DNA of 64,000 nucleotides, taken from NCBI RefSeq assembly GCF_028765545.1, contig NZ_JARACP010000003.1:81468-145467 (forward strand). The letters are read 5' to 3'. Numbering within the stretch: position 1 is the first letter of the stretch; each line of letters begins with the position of its first letter. This document shows positions 20,773 to 32,544 of the stretch, in pieces. This DNA is from Aliivibrio sp. S4MY1. Its GTDB lineage: Bacteria > Pseudomonadota > Gammaproteobacteria > Enterobacterales > Vibrionaceae. The notes under the pieces were generated by a model. That model searched no databases and had not been told where the DNA came from. It was given only the letters and a program-made list of their open reading frames with translations. The position numbers and the translations under genes are program-made.

Positions 20773-21657
20773 ATGCGTAAGTTAATGATCCCAACACTGA
20801 TTGTTGTAGTCGCTATTTTCTTGATGTCACTGTTTGTGATCCCAGAAGGTGAGCGTGGTATTGTGACTCGTTTTGGTCGTTTGATTAAAGACAATAATGA
20901 AATCACTCGTATTTACGAACCTGGTTTGCATTTTAAAATGCCAATGTTTGATCGAGTTAATACATTAGATGCTCGTATCCAAACTATGGATGATCAATCA
21001 GACCGTTTCGTAACGTCAGAGAAAAAAGATGTTATTATCGATTCATATGTTAAGTGGAGAATCAAAGATTTTGGTCAATTCTACTTAGCAACTGGTGGTG
21101 GTAATATTCTGACAGCGGAAGCGTTATTACAACGTCGTGTTTCTGATGGTCTACGTGCTGAAATCGGTAGTACTACGGTAAAAGAATTGGTTTCTGAAAA
21201 GCGTGAAGAGGTAATGGCAACAGTACTTCTTGACTCTCAAGATGGAACAGGTGACCTAGGTATTGAAGTGATTGATTTACGAATCAAGAAAATCAACTTA
21301 CCTGAAGAGATCTCTGAATCGATTTACCGTCGTATGCGTGCAGAGCGTGAAGCGGTTGCTCGTAAATTACGTTCTCAAGGTCGTGAGAAAGCCGAAGTTA
21401 TTCGTGCTCAATCAGAGCTTGAAGTAGCAACGATTATCGCTGAAGCGGATAAAACAGCACAAATTACTCGTGGTGATGCCGATGCAAAAGTTGCAAAACT
21501 GTATGCAGACACGTTTAATAAAGAGCCTGAGTTCTTTAGCTTTATCCGTTCATTGAAAGCCTATGAGAGATCATTTAATAGCAAGAACGATATCTTAGTA
21601 CTTGATCCTAAGACTGACTTCTTCAAATACATGAATGATCCAAAGGGTGGAAAATAA
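20773..21657 (+). CDS. hflC: FtsH protease modulator HflC
   Basis: HflC is the partner of HflK in the SPFH-family complex that regulates FtsH. The 294-residue protein has an N-terminal membrane anchor (about 4-24), the SPFH domain starting IPEGERGIVTRFGRL, and a C-terminal coiled coil with REKAEVIRAQSELEVATIIAEAD. It immediately follows hflK, preceded by GGGAGATACTAATC. A terminator follows, so it probably ends this transcription unit. Confidence 0.97.
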   Translation: MRKLMIPTLIVVVAIFLMSLFVIPEGERGIVTRFGRLIKDNNEITRIYEPGLHFKMPMFDRVNTLDARIQTMDDQSDRFVTSEKKDVIIDSYVKWRIKDFGQFYLATGGGNILTAEALLQRRVSDGLRAEIGSTTVKELVSEKREEVMATVLLDSQDGTGDLGIEVIDLRIKKINLPEEISESIYRRMRAEREAVARKLRSQGREKAEVIRAQSELEVATIIAEADKTAQITRGDADAKVAKLYADTFNKEPEFFSFIRSLKAYERSFNSKNDILVLDPKTDFFKYMNDPKGGK

Positions 21658-21688
21658 ATCTAACTCTAGATTTTGATTCGCTTTAATT

Positions 21689-21715
21689 AACAAGGTCCTA
21701 CGGGGCCTTGTTTTG
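21689..21715 (+). terminator. Terminator after hflC
   Basis: AACAAGGTCC pairs with GGGCCTTGTT (one T-G wobble) around TACG and leads into TTTTG TTT. It separates hflC from the small gene that follows. Confidence 0.85.
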
Positions 21716-21750
21716 TTTCTGCACGTTATTAAGTTTATTAAGAGGTTTGT

Positions 21751-21936
21751 ATGAACAATGTGATTTGGTTAGCTATTGGTGGTGTACTTATTGTGGAAGG
21801 GCTAGGTCCATTAATCGCGCCTAATGGGTGGCGTAATATGGTGGCGCAATTAAGTGAGCAACCTGACAATACTTTGCGTCGTATCGGTGGGTGTTTAGTG
21901 GTGGCTGGTGTCGTTATTTGTAGTGTGATGCTCTAA
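21751..21936 (+). CDS. yjeT: DUF2065 family inner-membrane protein (YjeT)
   Basis: A 61-residue protein with two predicted transmembrane helices (about 3-22 and 43-60) separated by a short loop with PDNTLRRIGG. It closely resembles E. coli YjeT (DUF2065), whose function I do not know, and it keeps the hflC-yjeT-purA position. The start follows AAGAGG. The family is small and widespread near hflC in proteobacteria. Confidence 0.85.
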   Translation: MNNVIWLAIGGVLIVEGLGPLIAPNGWRNMVAQLSEQPDNTLRRIGGCLVVAGVVICSVML

Positions 21937-22092
21937 TATTCGCTGAAAATGTAGGATTGTGTCTTTATTTTTGATTTTATTAGAAATATAAATCATAACC
22001 TTGTTTATATTGATAGCGCTTTATTATGAAAATGAGATTTTAACTAAAAATACCTGAAAGATTTTTCTATCAATGCTAGAATCCATTTTTAA

Positions 22093-23430
<1,338 letters not shown>

Positions 23431-23447
23431 TTGCTTAGAGAATGAAG

Positions 23448-23476
23448 AAAAACCAGCTCATGTAGCTGGTTTTTTT
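23448..23476 (+). terminator. Terminator of purA
   Basis: AAAAACCAGCT and AGCTGGTTTTT enclose CATGT and continue into T. It isolates purA from motX. Confidence 0.92.
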
Positions 23477-23593
23477 ATATCTGTCATTTTCATTATTAGC
23501 TTCTGTTATCTCCTTATCAAATCTCTGAATTTTCATTTAATCAACAACTTATAAAGTATGGGCAAAAAATTGCCACTAAGGGCAAATTTTGTC

Positions 23594-23620
23594 TAAAGAA
23601 CTTGCCGCTTACGTCGATAC
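23594..23620 (+). promoter_or_regulatory. Sigma-28 (FliA) promoter of motX (predicted)
   Basis: TAAA at 23594-23597, exactly 15 bases, then GTCGATAC at 23613-23620, compared with the FliA consensus TAAA-N15-GCCGATAA (6 of 8 in the -10 part). The motX ATG is 31 bases downstream. Late flagellar genes including Vibrio motX are known to depend on FliA. Confidence 0.7.
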
Positions 23621-23651
23621 AATAAATACAGTTATAAAGAGTTGATGAATT

Positions 23652-24284
23652 ATGAAACTACGACATCTCGTAGCAGCCTGCATGGTAGCATTAGTGCCTA
23701 TGCATGCTTCTAGCGAAGAGATCGGAGAACCGATCCCAATCTATACCGAAAACCAACTGTTTCGATTATTTGATACAAATTCACACCTAACCCGTGTGAA
23801 AAATGTAGATAATTGTCAATTAGTTGAAGACATTGTAGCTCGTGCTACTAAGATTGATTCACCTGCTTACGAGTTTCTTTACGGAGACATGTTGGCGTGG
23901 GGAGTATGTGTGGACCGTGATGTAGAGCTAGGGCTTTACTACATGGAAAATGCAGCAAGACAAGGTTTACCCGCAGCACTTGAGCAGATTGGTCGATATT
24001 ACGCCAAAGGTACCTTGGTTCAACAAGATAGAGAGCGAGCAATTCCTTACTTGCGTGAAGCCGCAGGAATGGGAAATGTAAATGCTCGTATTCATCTTGC
24101 TGAGCTACTATTGAGTGATTATGGTAGCCCACTTGATTATGAAGACGCGTATCGATGGTTATATAACACGGTGACTTCAGATGGACGTAAGCATAAACGA
24201 ATTGCTAATTTAAGAAATGGATTAGAAATGCGTATGCCTGGCAATGTGATTGCGAGAGCAAAAAGACGAGATACCTTCTGGTAG
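23652..24284 (+). CDS. motX: Sodium-driven polar flagellar motor protein MotX
   Basis: MotX is a periplasmic component of the T ring that anchors the PomA/PomB sodium stator to the polar flagellar motor. The 210-residue protein has a signal peptide (MKLRHLVAACMVALVPMHASSEE), two Sel1-like repeats (about 75-150: EFLYGDMLAWGVCVDRDVELGLYYMENAARQG and the next repeat), and a C-terminus RAKRRDTFW, matching Vibrio MotX of about 211 residues from memory. The purA-motX pairing is the Vibrio arrangement. Two Cys residues (in NVDNCQLVED and GVCVDRD) could form a disulfide. Confidence 0.93.
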   Translation: MKLRHLVAACMVALVPMHASSEEIGEPIPIYTENQLFRLFDTNSHLTRVKNVDNCQLVEDIVARATKIDSPAYEFLYGDMLAWGVCVDRDVELGLYYMENAARQGLPAALEQIGRYYAKGTLVQQDRERAIPYLREAAGMGNVNARIHLAELLLSDYGSPLDYEDAYRWLYNTVTSDGRKHKRIANLRNGLEMRMPGNVIARAKRRDTFW

Positions 24285-24340
24285 AACCTAAAGTTTAATA
24301 TTTAACTATTATCGTTGGATATGTAATTTCATCAGCTCAA

Positions 24341-24376
24341 AAAAATGCCCAGCGATAAATTACCGCTGGGCGTTTT
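24341..24376. terminator. Bidirectional terminator between motX and hmp
   Basis: GCCCAGCG and CGCTGGGC (24347-24354, 24364-24371) enclose nine bases, with A run before and T run after, so it can serve both convergent genes. Confidence 0.9.
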
Positions 24377-24397
24377 TGCATTTAAGACTCTATTAAT

Positions 24398-25582
24398 TTA
24401 TAGAACTTTATGAGGGCCAAAGCGCTCATAATGAATACGATCCTCAGTAATACCCAGTTCAATCAATTGCTTCGCGACATGTTGCATAAAGCCAACAGGA
24501 CCACAGAAGTAGTAGTGGCCATTATCAGAGACGATCTCTTCTTTAACCTCAGTTAAATTAATTAAACCGTTAAACTGGAAGTCTTGATTTAGCGTATCTG
24601 TTTCCTGTGGTTGGTTATACCAAGTATACGCAGAGATATGCTCATGCTTTTCAGCTAAAGTAGAAATGTGTTGTTTAAATGCATGTTGAGAGCCATTTTC
24701 CGTTGCGTGTAACCACGTTACTTTTTCTTTATGTTGGGTCAGTGTTTCTAACATAGAAAGAGTCGGAGTTAAGCCCACACCTGCAGAAATAAGCGTAACA
24801 GGTGTTGATGCTTCAACTTCTAAGAAGAAATCTCCCGCAGGTGCGGTAAGGTTTACCTTATCACCAATATTCAGAGATGCATGTAGGTAATTTGAGGCTT
24901 TACCGCCATCTTCTCGTTTTACTGAGATACGATATGTTTTTTCTTGAGGCACTGAAGATAAGCTGTATTGACGAATCTCTTGGTTTTCAAATTCTTCAGG
25001 GTTTAAGTAAATACCAATGTATTGACCTGGTTTGAAGTGGGAAACGGGCTGATCATCTGTAGGCATAAACGTAAAGCTAGTGATATGCTTACTCTCTTTT
25101 TCTTTTGCGATTAGCTCAAACTCACGCAGTCCGCGCCAGCCCCCATCAAGAGCATTATTATCTTGATAGATTTGCTCTTCACGTTGAATGAATACATTAG
25201 CCAATACACCATAAGCTTCACCCCAAGCATCAAGAACTTCTTGGCCTGGAGAAAACATCTCATCAAGCGTTGCAAGTAAGTGACCACCAACAATGTTGTA
25301 TTGATCAGCGGTGATCATAAAACTCGTATGTTTGTGGGCTATTTTCTCTACGGCGGGTAATAGCACTTCTAGGTTTTCAATATTACCCGCATAAGCACAG
25401 ATCGCATTGAATAACGCTTCACGTTGGTCGCCATTACGTTGGTTACTCATATTAAAAATATCTTTTAATTCAGGGTTATGAGTAAACATACGATCATAAA
25501 AATGAGCAGTTAATGCCGGGCCTGTTTGTGCAAGTAATGGAATCGTTGATTTAATGATATCAATAGTATTTTTGTTGAGCAT
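24398..25582 (-). CDS. hmp: Flavohemoglobin nitric oxide dioxygenase
   Basis: Hmp oxidises nitric oxide to nitrate with O2 and NAD(P)H, a main NO defence. The 394-residue protein has a globin domain (1-140; proximal heme His85 in KIAHKHTSF), an FAD-binding domain with RQYSLSS, and an NAD-binding domain ([22 protein letters not shown]). Length fits E. coli Hmp (396). It is divergent from the NO-responsive repressor gene nsrR, and an NsrR operator lies over its promoter. In A. fischeri, hmp and NsrR are reported to matter for host NO during squid colonisation. Confidence 0.97.
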   Translation of the reverse strand: MLNKNTIDIIKSTIPLLAQTGPALTAHFYDRMFTHNPELKDIFNMSNQRNGDQREALFNAICAYAGNIENLEVLLPAVEKIAHKHTSFMITADQYNIVGGHLLATLDEMFSPGQEVLDAWGEAYGVLANVFIQREEQIYQDNNALDGGWRGLREFELIAKEKESKHITSFTFMPTDDQPVSHFKPGQYIGIYLNPEEFENQEIRQYSLSSVPQEKTYRISVKREDGGKASNYLHASLNIGDKVNLTAPAGDFFLEVEASTPVTLISAGVGLTPTLSMLETLTQHKEKVTWLHATENGSQHAFKQHISTLAEKHEHISAYTWYNQPQETDTLNQDFQFNGLINLTEVKEEIVSDNGHYYFCGPVGFMQHVAKQLIELGITEDRIHYERFGPHKVL

Positions 25583-25596
25583 GATGTGTACCTTTA

Positions 25597-25619
25597 AAGG
25601 TGTATTTATTATGTATGTT
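25597..25619. promoter_or_regulatory. Second NsrR-like site near the hmp start
   Basis: AAGGTGTATTT matches the NsrR half-site AAGATGYATTT at 10 of 11; after one base the other arm TTATGTATGTT matches at 7 of 11. It lies in the hmp leader, 15 bases before the start codon. Confidence 0.45.
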
Positions 25620-25621
25620 AT

Positions 25622-25652
25622 AAGTTGTATCTAAAATATATCTTTTGGTCAA
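25622..25652 (-). promoter_or_regulatory. hmp promoter with overlapping NsrR operator
   Basis: On the minus strand TTGACC (25647-25652) and TACAAC (25624-25629) are 17 bases apart. The 23-base stretch 25622-25644 has the 11-1-11 NsrR palindrome: AAGTTGTATCT (9 of 11), one base, AAATATATCTT (10 of 11). The operator therefore covers the -10 hexamer and spacer, consistent with repression of hmp by NsrR. Confidence 0.75.
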
Positions 25653-25688
25653 GAGAAGATTTACAATAAATAAAGATAAGGAGAGGAT

Positions 25689-26114
25689 ATGCAACTAACA
25701 AATTTTACCGACTTTGGCCTAAGAGCCTTGATATTCCTAGCGTCATTGCCTGAAGATGAACTAACCAGTATTACAGTTGTAACTGAAGCATTTGGTGTAT
25801 CGCGTAACCATATGGTGAAGATCATCAATAAATTAGGTCAAGAAGGCTATGTAAAAACGGTTCGAGGTAAGAATGGGGGGATTTGTTTAGGTAAGCCAGC
25901 AAATCAAATTATTATAGGTGATGTGATCCGTTCGATTGAACCACTACAGGTTGTAAATTGCGCACCTGAATTTTGTCATATTACTTCTGCCTGTCGACTT
26001 AAATGTGCTCTTGCTAAAGCGAAACAAGCATTCTTGGATGAATTAGACAATTATACGATTCAGGATATGTTGACAGATAACAGTGAATTACTGATTTTGC
26101 TAAATCGCGTTTAA
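25689..26114 (+). CDS. nsrR: Nitric oxide-sensing repressor NsrR (Rrf2 family)
   Basis: NsrR binds DNA with an intact iron-sulfur cluster and releases it when NO attacks the cluster. The 141-residue protein has an Rrf2 winged helix ([46 protein letters not shown]) and the cluster cysteines C91, C96 and C102, with further Cys at 106 and 66. It is divergent from hmp across the operator; in E. coli nsrR lies just before rnr, as here. It probably also regulates itself from the shared region. Confidence 0.95.
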   Translation: MQLTNFTDFGLRALIFLASLPEDELTSITVVTEAFGVSRNHMVKIINKLGQEGYVKTVRGKNGGICLGKPANQIIIGDVIRSIEPLQVVNCAPEFCHITSACRLKCALAKAKQAFLDELDNYTIQDMLTDNSELLILLNRV

Positions 26115-26201
26115 GACCGTAATTCCAAATCCTTTTCTATCTGTTATATGCATACTCAGGTACAATTACCTTATTATCTCCTCTGACTAAGCAGGTCGCC
26201 T

Positions 26202-28715
26202 ATGTCTAAGATTATTCAAAACGATCCTTTCAAAGATCGAGAAGCAGAAAAGTATGAGAATCCAATTCCAAGTCGTGAATGTATTCTTGAATTCTTTCAA
26301 AAAGCAGACGCTCCTTTAAATCGTAATGACTTATTCGAAGCCCTAGGTTTATCTGGTGAAGATAACTATGAAGGCTTACGTCGTCGTTTAAGAGCGATGG
26401 AGCGAGATGGACAGTTAGTGTTCACTCGTCGTCAATGCTATGCATTACCTGAACGCATTGAAGTATTAAAAGGTGTGGTACTTGGACACCGTGATGGGTT
26501 CGGTTGGATCCGTCCTGAAGGCAGTGTTGGTAAAGACAATGATGTACTTTTGCCTTTCCACCAAATGAAGAAAGTCATTCATGGTGATGTGGTATTAGTT
26601 CAGCCAACAGGTACCGATAAACGAGGCCGCAAAGAAGGCCGAGTTGTACGTGTATTAGAACCTCATAACGAAGGTATTGTCGGCCGATTCTTTATTGAAG
26701 ATGGCTTGGGCTTTGTTGTTCCTGATGATTCACGGATCAACCAAGATATCTTTATCCCTAAAGAGCATAAAATGGGTGCTCGCATGGGTAATGTCGTTGT
26801 GATTAATATTACTGACCGTGGTGGCCGTGCTCGTGGCATGTCAGGTGAAGTGATTGAAGTACTTGGTGAGAATATGGCACCAGGCATGGAGATCGATATT
26901 GCACTACGCACTCACAATATTCCTCATGTATGGCCTACAGCCGTTGAAAAACAAGTTGAAGGCTTAGCAGAAGAAGTACCTGAAGAAGCAAAAGAAGGTC
27001 GTGTCGATCTTCGTGAATTACCATTAGTAACGATTGATGGTGAAGATGCTCGTGACTTCGATGATGCGGTATTCTGTCAAGCGAAAGCCTCTGGTGGTTG
27101 GCGTTTATGGGTTGCGATTGCTGATGTAAGTTATTATGTTCGCCCTGATAACGCATTAGACAAAGAAGCGATTCAGCGTGGTAACTCGGTTTACTTCCCT
27201 GCGCAAGTAGTACCAATGCTGCCAGAGGTATTATCGAATGGCTTATGTTCATTGAACCCACAAGTTGACCGTCTATGTATGGTGTGTGAGATGACTATCT
27301 CTGCATCAGGCAAGCTGTCAGGTTTTAAGCATTACGAAGCGGTAATGAACTCACACGCTCGTCTTACTTACAACAAAGTAAGTGATATTCTTGATGGTGA
27401 TGAAGAACTGACTCAACGTTATGAGCCATTAGTTCCGCATCTTAAAGAGCTTCATAATATGTATCAGGTGCTAAAAACAGCACGTGAAGCTCGTGGTGCG
27501 ATTGAGTTTGAAACTATTGAAACTAAGTTTATCTTTAATGCCGATCGTAAGATTGACCGCATTGAACCAGTGATTCGTAATGACGCTCATAAGATCATCG
27601 AAGAGTGTATGATTTTAGCGAACATCGCGTCGGCTTCTTTTGTTGAAAAAGCCAAAGAGCCTGCACTGTACCGTGTGCATGAATCTCCAGGTGAAGAACG
27701 TTTAATGGGTTTCCGCGATTTCTTAGGGGAGCTTGGTCTAAGCTTGTCGGGTGGGTTAACGCCGTCACCAACAGACTATGGCCAACTGGTGCATGTGATT
27801 GCTGATCGTCCTGACAAAGAATTGATTCAAACGATGCTGCTGCGTTCAATGAAGCAAGCAGTATACAACGCAGATAATCAAGGTCACTTTGGTCTAGCAT
27901 TGAAGCGTTATGCGCACTTTACATCGCCAATTCGTCGTTATCCTGATCTCCTGTTACACCGCGCAATTAAGTATCTAATTGCCAAAGAGAAAGGCCAAAA
28001 TAACGATCGTTGGACACCAACAGGTGGTTACCATTATTCATTCGATGATATGGATGTGTTTGGTGAACAATGTTCAATGACTGAGCGCCGTGCAGATGAT
28101 GCAACACGTGATGTTGCCGATTGGTTGAAGTGTGAATACATGCAAGATCATATCGGTGAAGAGCTAGAAGGTGTAATTGCCAATGTCACCGGTTTTGGCT
28201 TCTTTGTTCGATTAAATGATTTGCATATCGATGGTTTAGTTCATATTTCATCATTAGCGAATGACTACTACCAATTCGACCCAGCAGGTCAACGTTTAAC
28301 TGGTGAAAGCTCTGGTCAAATTTTCCGTCTTGGTGATCAGGTTACCGTTAAGGTTGTCGCCGTTAATCTTGATGATCGCAACATTGACTTTGAATGTACA
28401 AGCTCAATGCGTAAAGCGCGTGGTCATGGTAAAACAGCCAAAGATAACGCGAAAAAACGTGGCACAAAAGAGCCTCGTCGCGATCCTAACTTTAAGCCAA
28501 AGAAAAAAGGCGAGAAAGCGGAGCCAAAAGGCCGTGGTCAATTAGGTGAGCGTAAATCCAAAGGTAAGGGCAAAGTGAAATCAAAAGCTCAAGCCATGGT
28601 TGAACCAACAAAACGTCCAGATGGCTCAGCTGATGAGGTAAAGGCAAAAAGAAAGCCGAAACCAAAGCACAAGAAAAAAGTGCGCGCAAGAAAACCTAAG
28701 CCGAAAGCGGAATAA
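26202..28715 (+). CDS. rnr: Exoribonuclease R
   Basis: RNase R is a 3'-5' exoribonuclease that degrades structured RNA and takes part in tmRNA-linked mRNA decay. The 837-residue protein has an N-terminal helix-turn-helix ([20 protein letters not shown]), two cold-shock domains, the RNB catalytic domain with the Asp cluster D279, D282, D285, D287, D288 ([13 protein letters not shown]), an S1 domain (about 635-720, [15 protein letters not shown]) and a Lys-rich basic tail. Length is close to E. coli RNase R (813). rlmB follows after 70 bases that contain a hairpin. Confidence 0.97.
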   Translation: MSKIIQNDPFKDREAEKYENPIPSRECILEFFQKADAPLNRNDLFEALGLSGEDNYEGLRRRLRAMERDGQLVFTRRQCYALPERIEVLKGVVLGHRDGFGWIRPEGSVGKDNDVLLPFHQMKKVIHGDVVLVQPTGTDKRGRKEGRVVRVLEPHNEGIVGRFFIEDGLGFVVPDDSRINQDIFIPKEHKMGARMGNVVVINITDRGGRARGMSGEVIEVLGENMAPGMEIDIALRTHNIPHVWPTAVEKQVEGLAEEVPEEAKEGRVDLRELPLVTIDGEDARDFDDAVFCQAKASGGWRLWVAIADVSYYVRPDNALDKEAIQRGNSVYFPAQVVPMLPEVLSNGLCSLNPQVDRLCMVCEMTISASGKLSGFKHYEAVMNSHARLTYNKVSDILDGDEELTQRYEPLVPHLKELHNMYQVLKTAREARGAIEFETIETKFIFNADRKIDRIEPVIRNDAHKIIEECMILANIASASFVEKAKEPALYRVHESPGEERLMGFRDFLGELGLSLSGGLTPSPTDYGQLVHVIADRPDKELIQTMLLRSMKQAVYNADNQGHFGLALKRYAHFTSPIRRYPDLLLHRAIKYLIAKEKGQNNDRWTPTGGYHYSFDDMDVFGEQCSMTERRADDATRDVADWLKCEYMQDHIGEELEGVIANVTGFGFFVRLNDLHIDGLVHISSLANDYYQFDPAGQRLTGESSGQIFRLGDQVTVKVVAVNLDDRNIDFECTSSMRKARGHGKTAKDNAKKRGTKEPRRDPNFKPKKKGEKAEPKGRGQLGERKSKGKGKVKSKAQAMVEPTKRPDGSADEVKAKRKPKPKHKKKVRARKPKPKAE

Positions 28716-28728
28716 GTAACGATTCGAT

Positions 28729-28750
28729 AATGGAGCGACGATGCTCCATT
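28729..28750 (+). other. Perfect hairpin between rnr and rlmB
   Basis: AATGGAGC and GCTCCATT enclose GACGAT. No T run follows, so it is not a classical terminator; it may protect the rnr 3' end or be a processing site while rlmB is read through. Confidence 0.5.
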
Positions 28751-28785
28751 AGAACCACTAATTTGTAATAGAAAGAAGCGACAGC

Positions 28786-29523
28786 ATGAGTAATGAATTT
28801 ATTTTTGGCATCCACGCAGCCAAAGCAGTATTAGAGCGTGATCCTGCCCGTTTTATTGAAATATTTGTATTAAAAGGTCGTGAAGACGATCGTTTGTTAC
28901 CTATTATCAAGGAACTGACTGATCTTGGGTTTAAAATCCAAGAGCTTCCACGTAAAACGTTGGATGACAAAGCAAATGGTGCAAATCACCAAGGTATTAT
29001 TGCTCGTGTTACTCCTGCTAAGCAGCTTAATGAAAACGATCTAGACGACATCATGGCACAATCTGAGAATCCATTATTCTTAGTGCTGGACGGCGTTACC
29101 GATCCACACAACTTAGGTGCTTGTCTGCGTAATGCTGACGGTGCAGGTGTTGCTGCGGTAATCGTGCCTAAAGATAAGTCAGCATCAATGACAGCAACAG
29201 TAAGTAAAGTTGCTTGTGGTGCAGCAGAAGTGGTTCCTTTGGTTCGCGTGACTAACCTGGCTCGTACGATGCGTGCTCTGCAAGAGAAAGGCGTATGGTT
29301 TGTTGGTACTGCTGGTGAAGCGACGCATGATGTTTATCAAGCGAAACTGACCGGCCCATTAGCAATCGTTATGGGCGCAGAAGGTGATGGTATGCGTCGC
29401 CTAACTCGTGAGACTTGCGATGACCTGATTAAAATCCCAATGGCAGGCTCTGTAACCAGTTTAAATGTCTCTGTAGCTTCTGGTGTGTGTTTGTTTGAAG
29501 CAGTACGCCAGCGTTCGTTATAA
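28786..29523 (+). CDS. rlmB: 23S rRNA (guanosine-2251-2'-O)-methyltransferase
   Basis: RlmB methylates the 2'-OH of G2251 in the P loop of 23S rRNA. The 245-residue SPOUT/TrmH protein has an N-terminal RNA-binding domain ([19 protein letters not shown]) and the knotted SAM-binding domain with [39 protein letters not shown], and [17 protein letters not shown]. Length matches E. coli RlmB (243). It follows rnr as in E. coli and ends at a strong terminator. Confidence 0.97.
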   Translation: MSNEFIFGIHAAKAVLERDPARFIEIFVLKGREDDRLLPIIKELTDLGFKIQELPRKTLDDKANGANHQGIIARVTPAKQLNENDLDDIMAQSENPLFLVLDGVTDPHNLGACLRNADGAGVAAVIVPKDKSASMTATVSKVACGAAEVVPLVRVTNLARTMRALQEKGVWFVGTAGEATHDVYQAKLTGPLAIVMGAEGDGMRRLTRETCDDLIKIPMAGSVTSLNVSVASGVCLFEAVRQRSL

Positions 29524-29557
29524 GGCGAAATAACAGATAAAACAGCAAGCTAAGTGA

Positions 29558-29591
29558 GAAGGTGATGAGTGATTCATTACCTTCTTTTTTT
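29558..29591 (+). terminator. Terminator of rlmB
   Basis: GAAGGTGATGA pairs with TCATTACCTTC (one G-T wobble) around GTGAT, followed by seven T. Confidence 0.9.
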
Positions 29592-29703
29592 CTTTGAAAT
29601 CAGAGAAAATATTTTTGTGATTTAGTTATCTTTTTCTTGCTAATAACGCTGTTTTTCTATACTATCCGCCGTTCTTAATTCTCAGTCTTTTTTTTAGTTC
29701 CTT

Positions 29704-29737
29704 GCTTCCCTTGGATGACTGAGCCAATCGTGGAAGC
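29704..29737 (+). promoter_or_regulatory. Candidate S6:S18 leader structure before rpsF
   Basis: GCTTCC (29704-29709) pairs with GGAAGC (29732-29737), and inside it TTGG pairs with CCAA (29711-29714, 29724-29727). It lies 24 bases before the rpsF start. Many bacteria fold a leader here that binds the S6-S18 pair for autoregulation; a CCG follows at 29746-29748. The match to that motif is not checked by covariance. Confidence 0.4.
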
Positions 29738-29761
29738 TGAATAATCCGTAAGGAGCAACCA

Positions 29762-30142
29762 ATGCGTCATTATGAAATCGTATTCATGGTGCATCCTGAT
29801 CAAAGCGAGCAAGTTGCTGGCATGATCGAGCGTTACACAGGTTCAATCACAGAAGCTGGTGGTACTATCCACCGTCTAGAAGATTGGGGTCGTCGTCAAA
29901 TGGCTTACCCAATCAACAAACTGCACAAAGCACACTACGTTCTTATGAACGTTGAGTCTGAGCAAGCTGTTATTGATGAACTAGAAACTGCATTCCGTTA
30001 CAACGATGCTGTTCTACGTAACATGATCATGCGTACTAAAGCTGCGATCACTGAGCCATCAGTAATGATGAAAGCTAAAGAAGAGCGTTCTGCTAAGCGT
30101 GAAGACGCTGCACCACGCGCTGAAGAAGCTGCTGCTGAGTAA
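29762..30142 (+). CDS. rpsF: 30S ribosomal protein S6
   Basis: S6 binds with S18 to the platform of the small subunit. The 126-residue protein has the typical start [42 protein letters not shown] and an Ala/Glu-rich C-terminal tail ([10 protein letters not shown]), where E. coli S6 receives extra glutamates. AAGGAG lies 11 bases upstream of the ATG. First gene of rpsF-priB-rpsR-rplI. Confidence 0.98.
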   Translation: MRHYEIVFMVHPDQSEQVAGMIERYTGSITEAGGTIHRLEDWGRRQMAYPINKLHKAHYVLMNVESEQAVIDELETAFRYNDAVLRNMIMRTKAAITEPSVMMKAKEERSAKREDAAPRAEEAAAE

Positions 30143-30150
30143 TTGAATTG

Positions 30151-30453
30151 ATGACCAATCGATTGGAGTTAAGCGGTGTAATCGCCAAGGCTCCGGTTCG
30201 AAGTCTTAGTCCTGCGGGCATACCTCATTGTCATTTTGTCATTGAGCATCGTTCGATTAAACAGGAAGCTGGCTTATCACGTGAAGTCTATTGCAGAATG
30301 AACGTGGTAGTGAGTGGACAAAGGTCTCAAGCTTTAACTGCAAACTTAGCTCAAAGTAGTAACGTTACGGTAGGTGGTTTTATCACTTATCAGACAGGCC
30401 GAAATGGCGTGGCGAGAGTAGTGTTACATGCTGAGCATATTAAATTAATTTAG
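30151..30453 (+). CDS. priB: Primosomal replication protein N
   Basis: PriB is a single-stranded-DNA-binding OB-fold protein that helps PriA load DnaB at stalled forks. The 100-residue product [27 protein letters not shown] aligns with E. coli PriB (104 aa). The ATG at 30151 is chosen; the codon before it (TTG, 30148) is an unlikely start. It lies 8 bases after rpsF in the conserved operon that couples ribosomal protein and replication-restart genes. Confidence 0.96.
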   Translation: MTNRLELSGVIAKAPVRSLSPAGIPHCHFVIEHRSIKQEAGLSREVYCRMNVVVSGQRSQALTANLAQSSNVTVGGFITYQTGRNGVARVVLHAEHIKLI

Positions 30454-30465
30454 ATCTGGAGATAG

Positions 30466-30696
<231 letters not shown>

Positions 30697-30736
30697 GTCG
30701 TTAGTTGTTTAATTAAGTATATAGAGGACTAAGATA

Positions 30737-31186
30737 ATGCAAGTTATTCTACTTGATAAAATCGGTAACCTAGGTAGCCTTGGCGACCAAGTTAACGTTA
30801 AAGCTGGTTACGCACGTAACTTCCTTATCCCACAAGGTAAGGCTGTTATGGCAACTAAAGCTAACGTAGAGATGTTTGAAACTCGTCGCGCTGAATTAGA
30901 AGCTAACGTTGCTAAGCAACTAGCTGCTGCAGAAGCTCGTGCTGAGTCTGTTAACGCTCTAGAAGTTACTATCGCATCAAAATCTGGTGACGAAGGTAAA
31001 CTATTCGGTTCAATCGGTACTCGTGACATCGCTGATGCTATTACAGCTGCAGGCGTTAAAGTTGCGAAAAGCGAAGTTCGTCTTCCTGAAGGCGCTCTAC
31101 GTACAACTGGTTCTTTCGAAGTTAGCATCCAACTTCACTCTGAAGTATTTGCTACATTGAAATTAGAAGTTGTTGCTGCTGAGTAA
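30737..31186 (+). CDS. rplI: 50S ribosomal protein L9
   Basis: L9 bridges the L1 stalk region and influences frame maintenance. The 149-residue protein has the N-terminal domain [37 protein letters not shown], a long helical connector and the C-terminal domain with [16 protein letters not shown]. Equal in length to E. coli L9. AGAGGAC precedes the start. The operon ends at the terminator that follows. Confidence 0.98.
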   Translation: MQVILLDKIGNLGSLGDQVNVKAGYARNFLIPQGKAVMATKANVEMFETRRAELEANVAKQLAAAEARAESVNALEVTIASKSGDEGKLFGSIGTRDIADAITAAGVKVAKSEVRLPEGALRTTGSFEVSIQLHSEVFATLKLEVVAAE

Positions 31187-31209
31187 TCAATAGCCAACTA
31201 ATAATTTAA

Positions 31210-31238
31210 ACGCCAGCCTTAGTGCTGGCGTTTTTTTT
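31210..31238 (+). terminator. Terminator of the rpsF operon
   Basis: ACGCCAGC and GCTGGCGT enclose CTTAGT and are followed by eight T in total. Confidence 0.95.
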
Positions 31239-31339
31239 ATCTCTCCGTTATATTCTTATTTCGATTCATTATTCTCATCCGCCTTTTCTATCTTGAAAAT
31301 AACTCAATAATAACTTGAGAAAAATTCATAATCAGCCCC

Positions 31340-31345
31340 TTGACA
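31340..31345 (+). promoter_or_regulatory. Candidate -35 hexamer of metF
   Basis: TTGACA is a perfect -35 box. The -10 hexamer is less clear: TACATT (31361-31366, 15-base spacer) or CATTCT (31363-31368, 17-base spacer). The MetJ-box array starts within a few bases of it. Confidence 0.5.
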
Positions 31346-31370
31346 TTGAACACTATAACATACATTCTGT

Positions 31371-31426
31371 AGACATATAGACATATAGACATATAGACAT
31401 ATAGACATATAGACATATAGACGTCT
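31371..31426 (+). promoter_or_regulatory. Seven tandem MetJ boxes upstream of metF
   Basis: Seven directly adjoining 8-base units: six AGACATAT (each 6 of 8 to the met box AGACGTCT) and a final perfect AGACGTCT at 31419-31426. MetJ dimers bind adjoining 8-base boxes cooperatively with S-adenosylmethionine as corepressor; E. coli operators have two to five. The array begins just after the promoter and lies 70 bases before metF. Six identical units also make it a simple tandem repeat that could change copy number. Confidence 0.88.
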
Positions 31427-31460
31427 AAATGATGTCGTCACGGATGATATATTTTTGTAA

Positions 31461-32387
<927 letters not shown>

Positions 32388-32417
32388 GTTAGATTACCTT
32401 TCGAACTCATTATAAAG

Positions 32418-32441
32418 AACCGCTACTATAGCGGTTTTTTT
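32418..32441 (+). terminator. Terminator of metF
   Basis: AACCGCTA and TAGCGGTT enclose CTA and are followed by five further T. Confidence 0.93.
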
Positions 32442-32456
32442 GTGTCTGTATCTATC

Positions 32457-32490
32457 TAAAAGATAAAAGATAAAAGATAAAAGATAAAAG
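32457..32490. repeat. Heptanucleotide tandem repeat (TAAAAGA)
   Basis: Four full copies of TAAAAGA and a partial fifth lie between the metF and ppc terminators. No reading frame uses it. It would be the A/T-rich tail following the ppc terminator hairpin on the minus strand. Confidence 0.85.
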
Positions 32491-32513
32491 AAAAGGCCAC
32501 CGAAGTGACCTTT
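32491..32513 (-). terminator. Terminator of ppc
   Basis: Read on the minus strand: AAAGGTCAC, TTCG loop, GTGGCCTTTT, then T-rich sequence. It is the same hairpin as the efp terminator at 571-594. Confidence 0.85.
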
Positions 32514-32544
32514 GAATATAGGAAGGAGGTTTAAACCCTAATGA

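Noticed and set aside
24303..24346. Small RNA between motX and hmp
   Set aside because: Only a shared terminator is visible; no promoter or independent structure.
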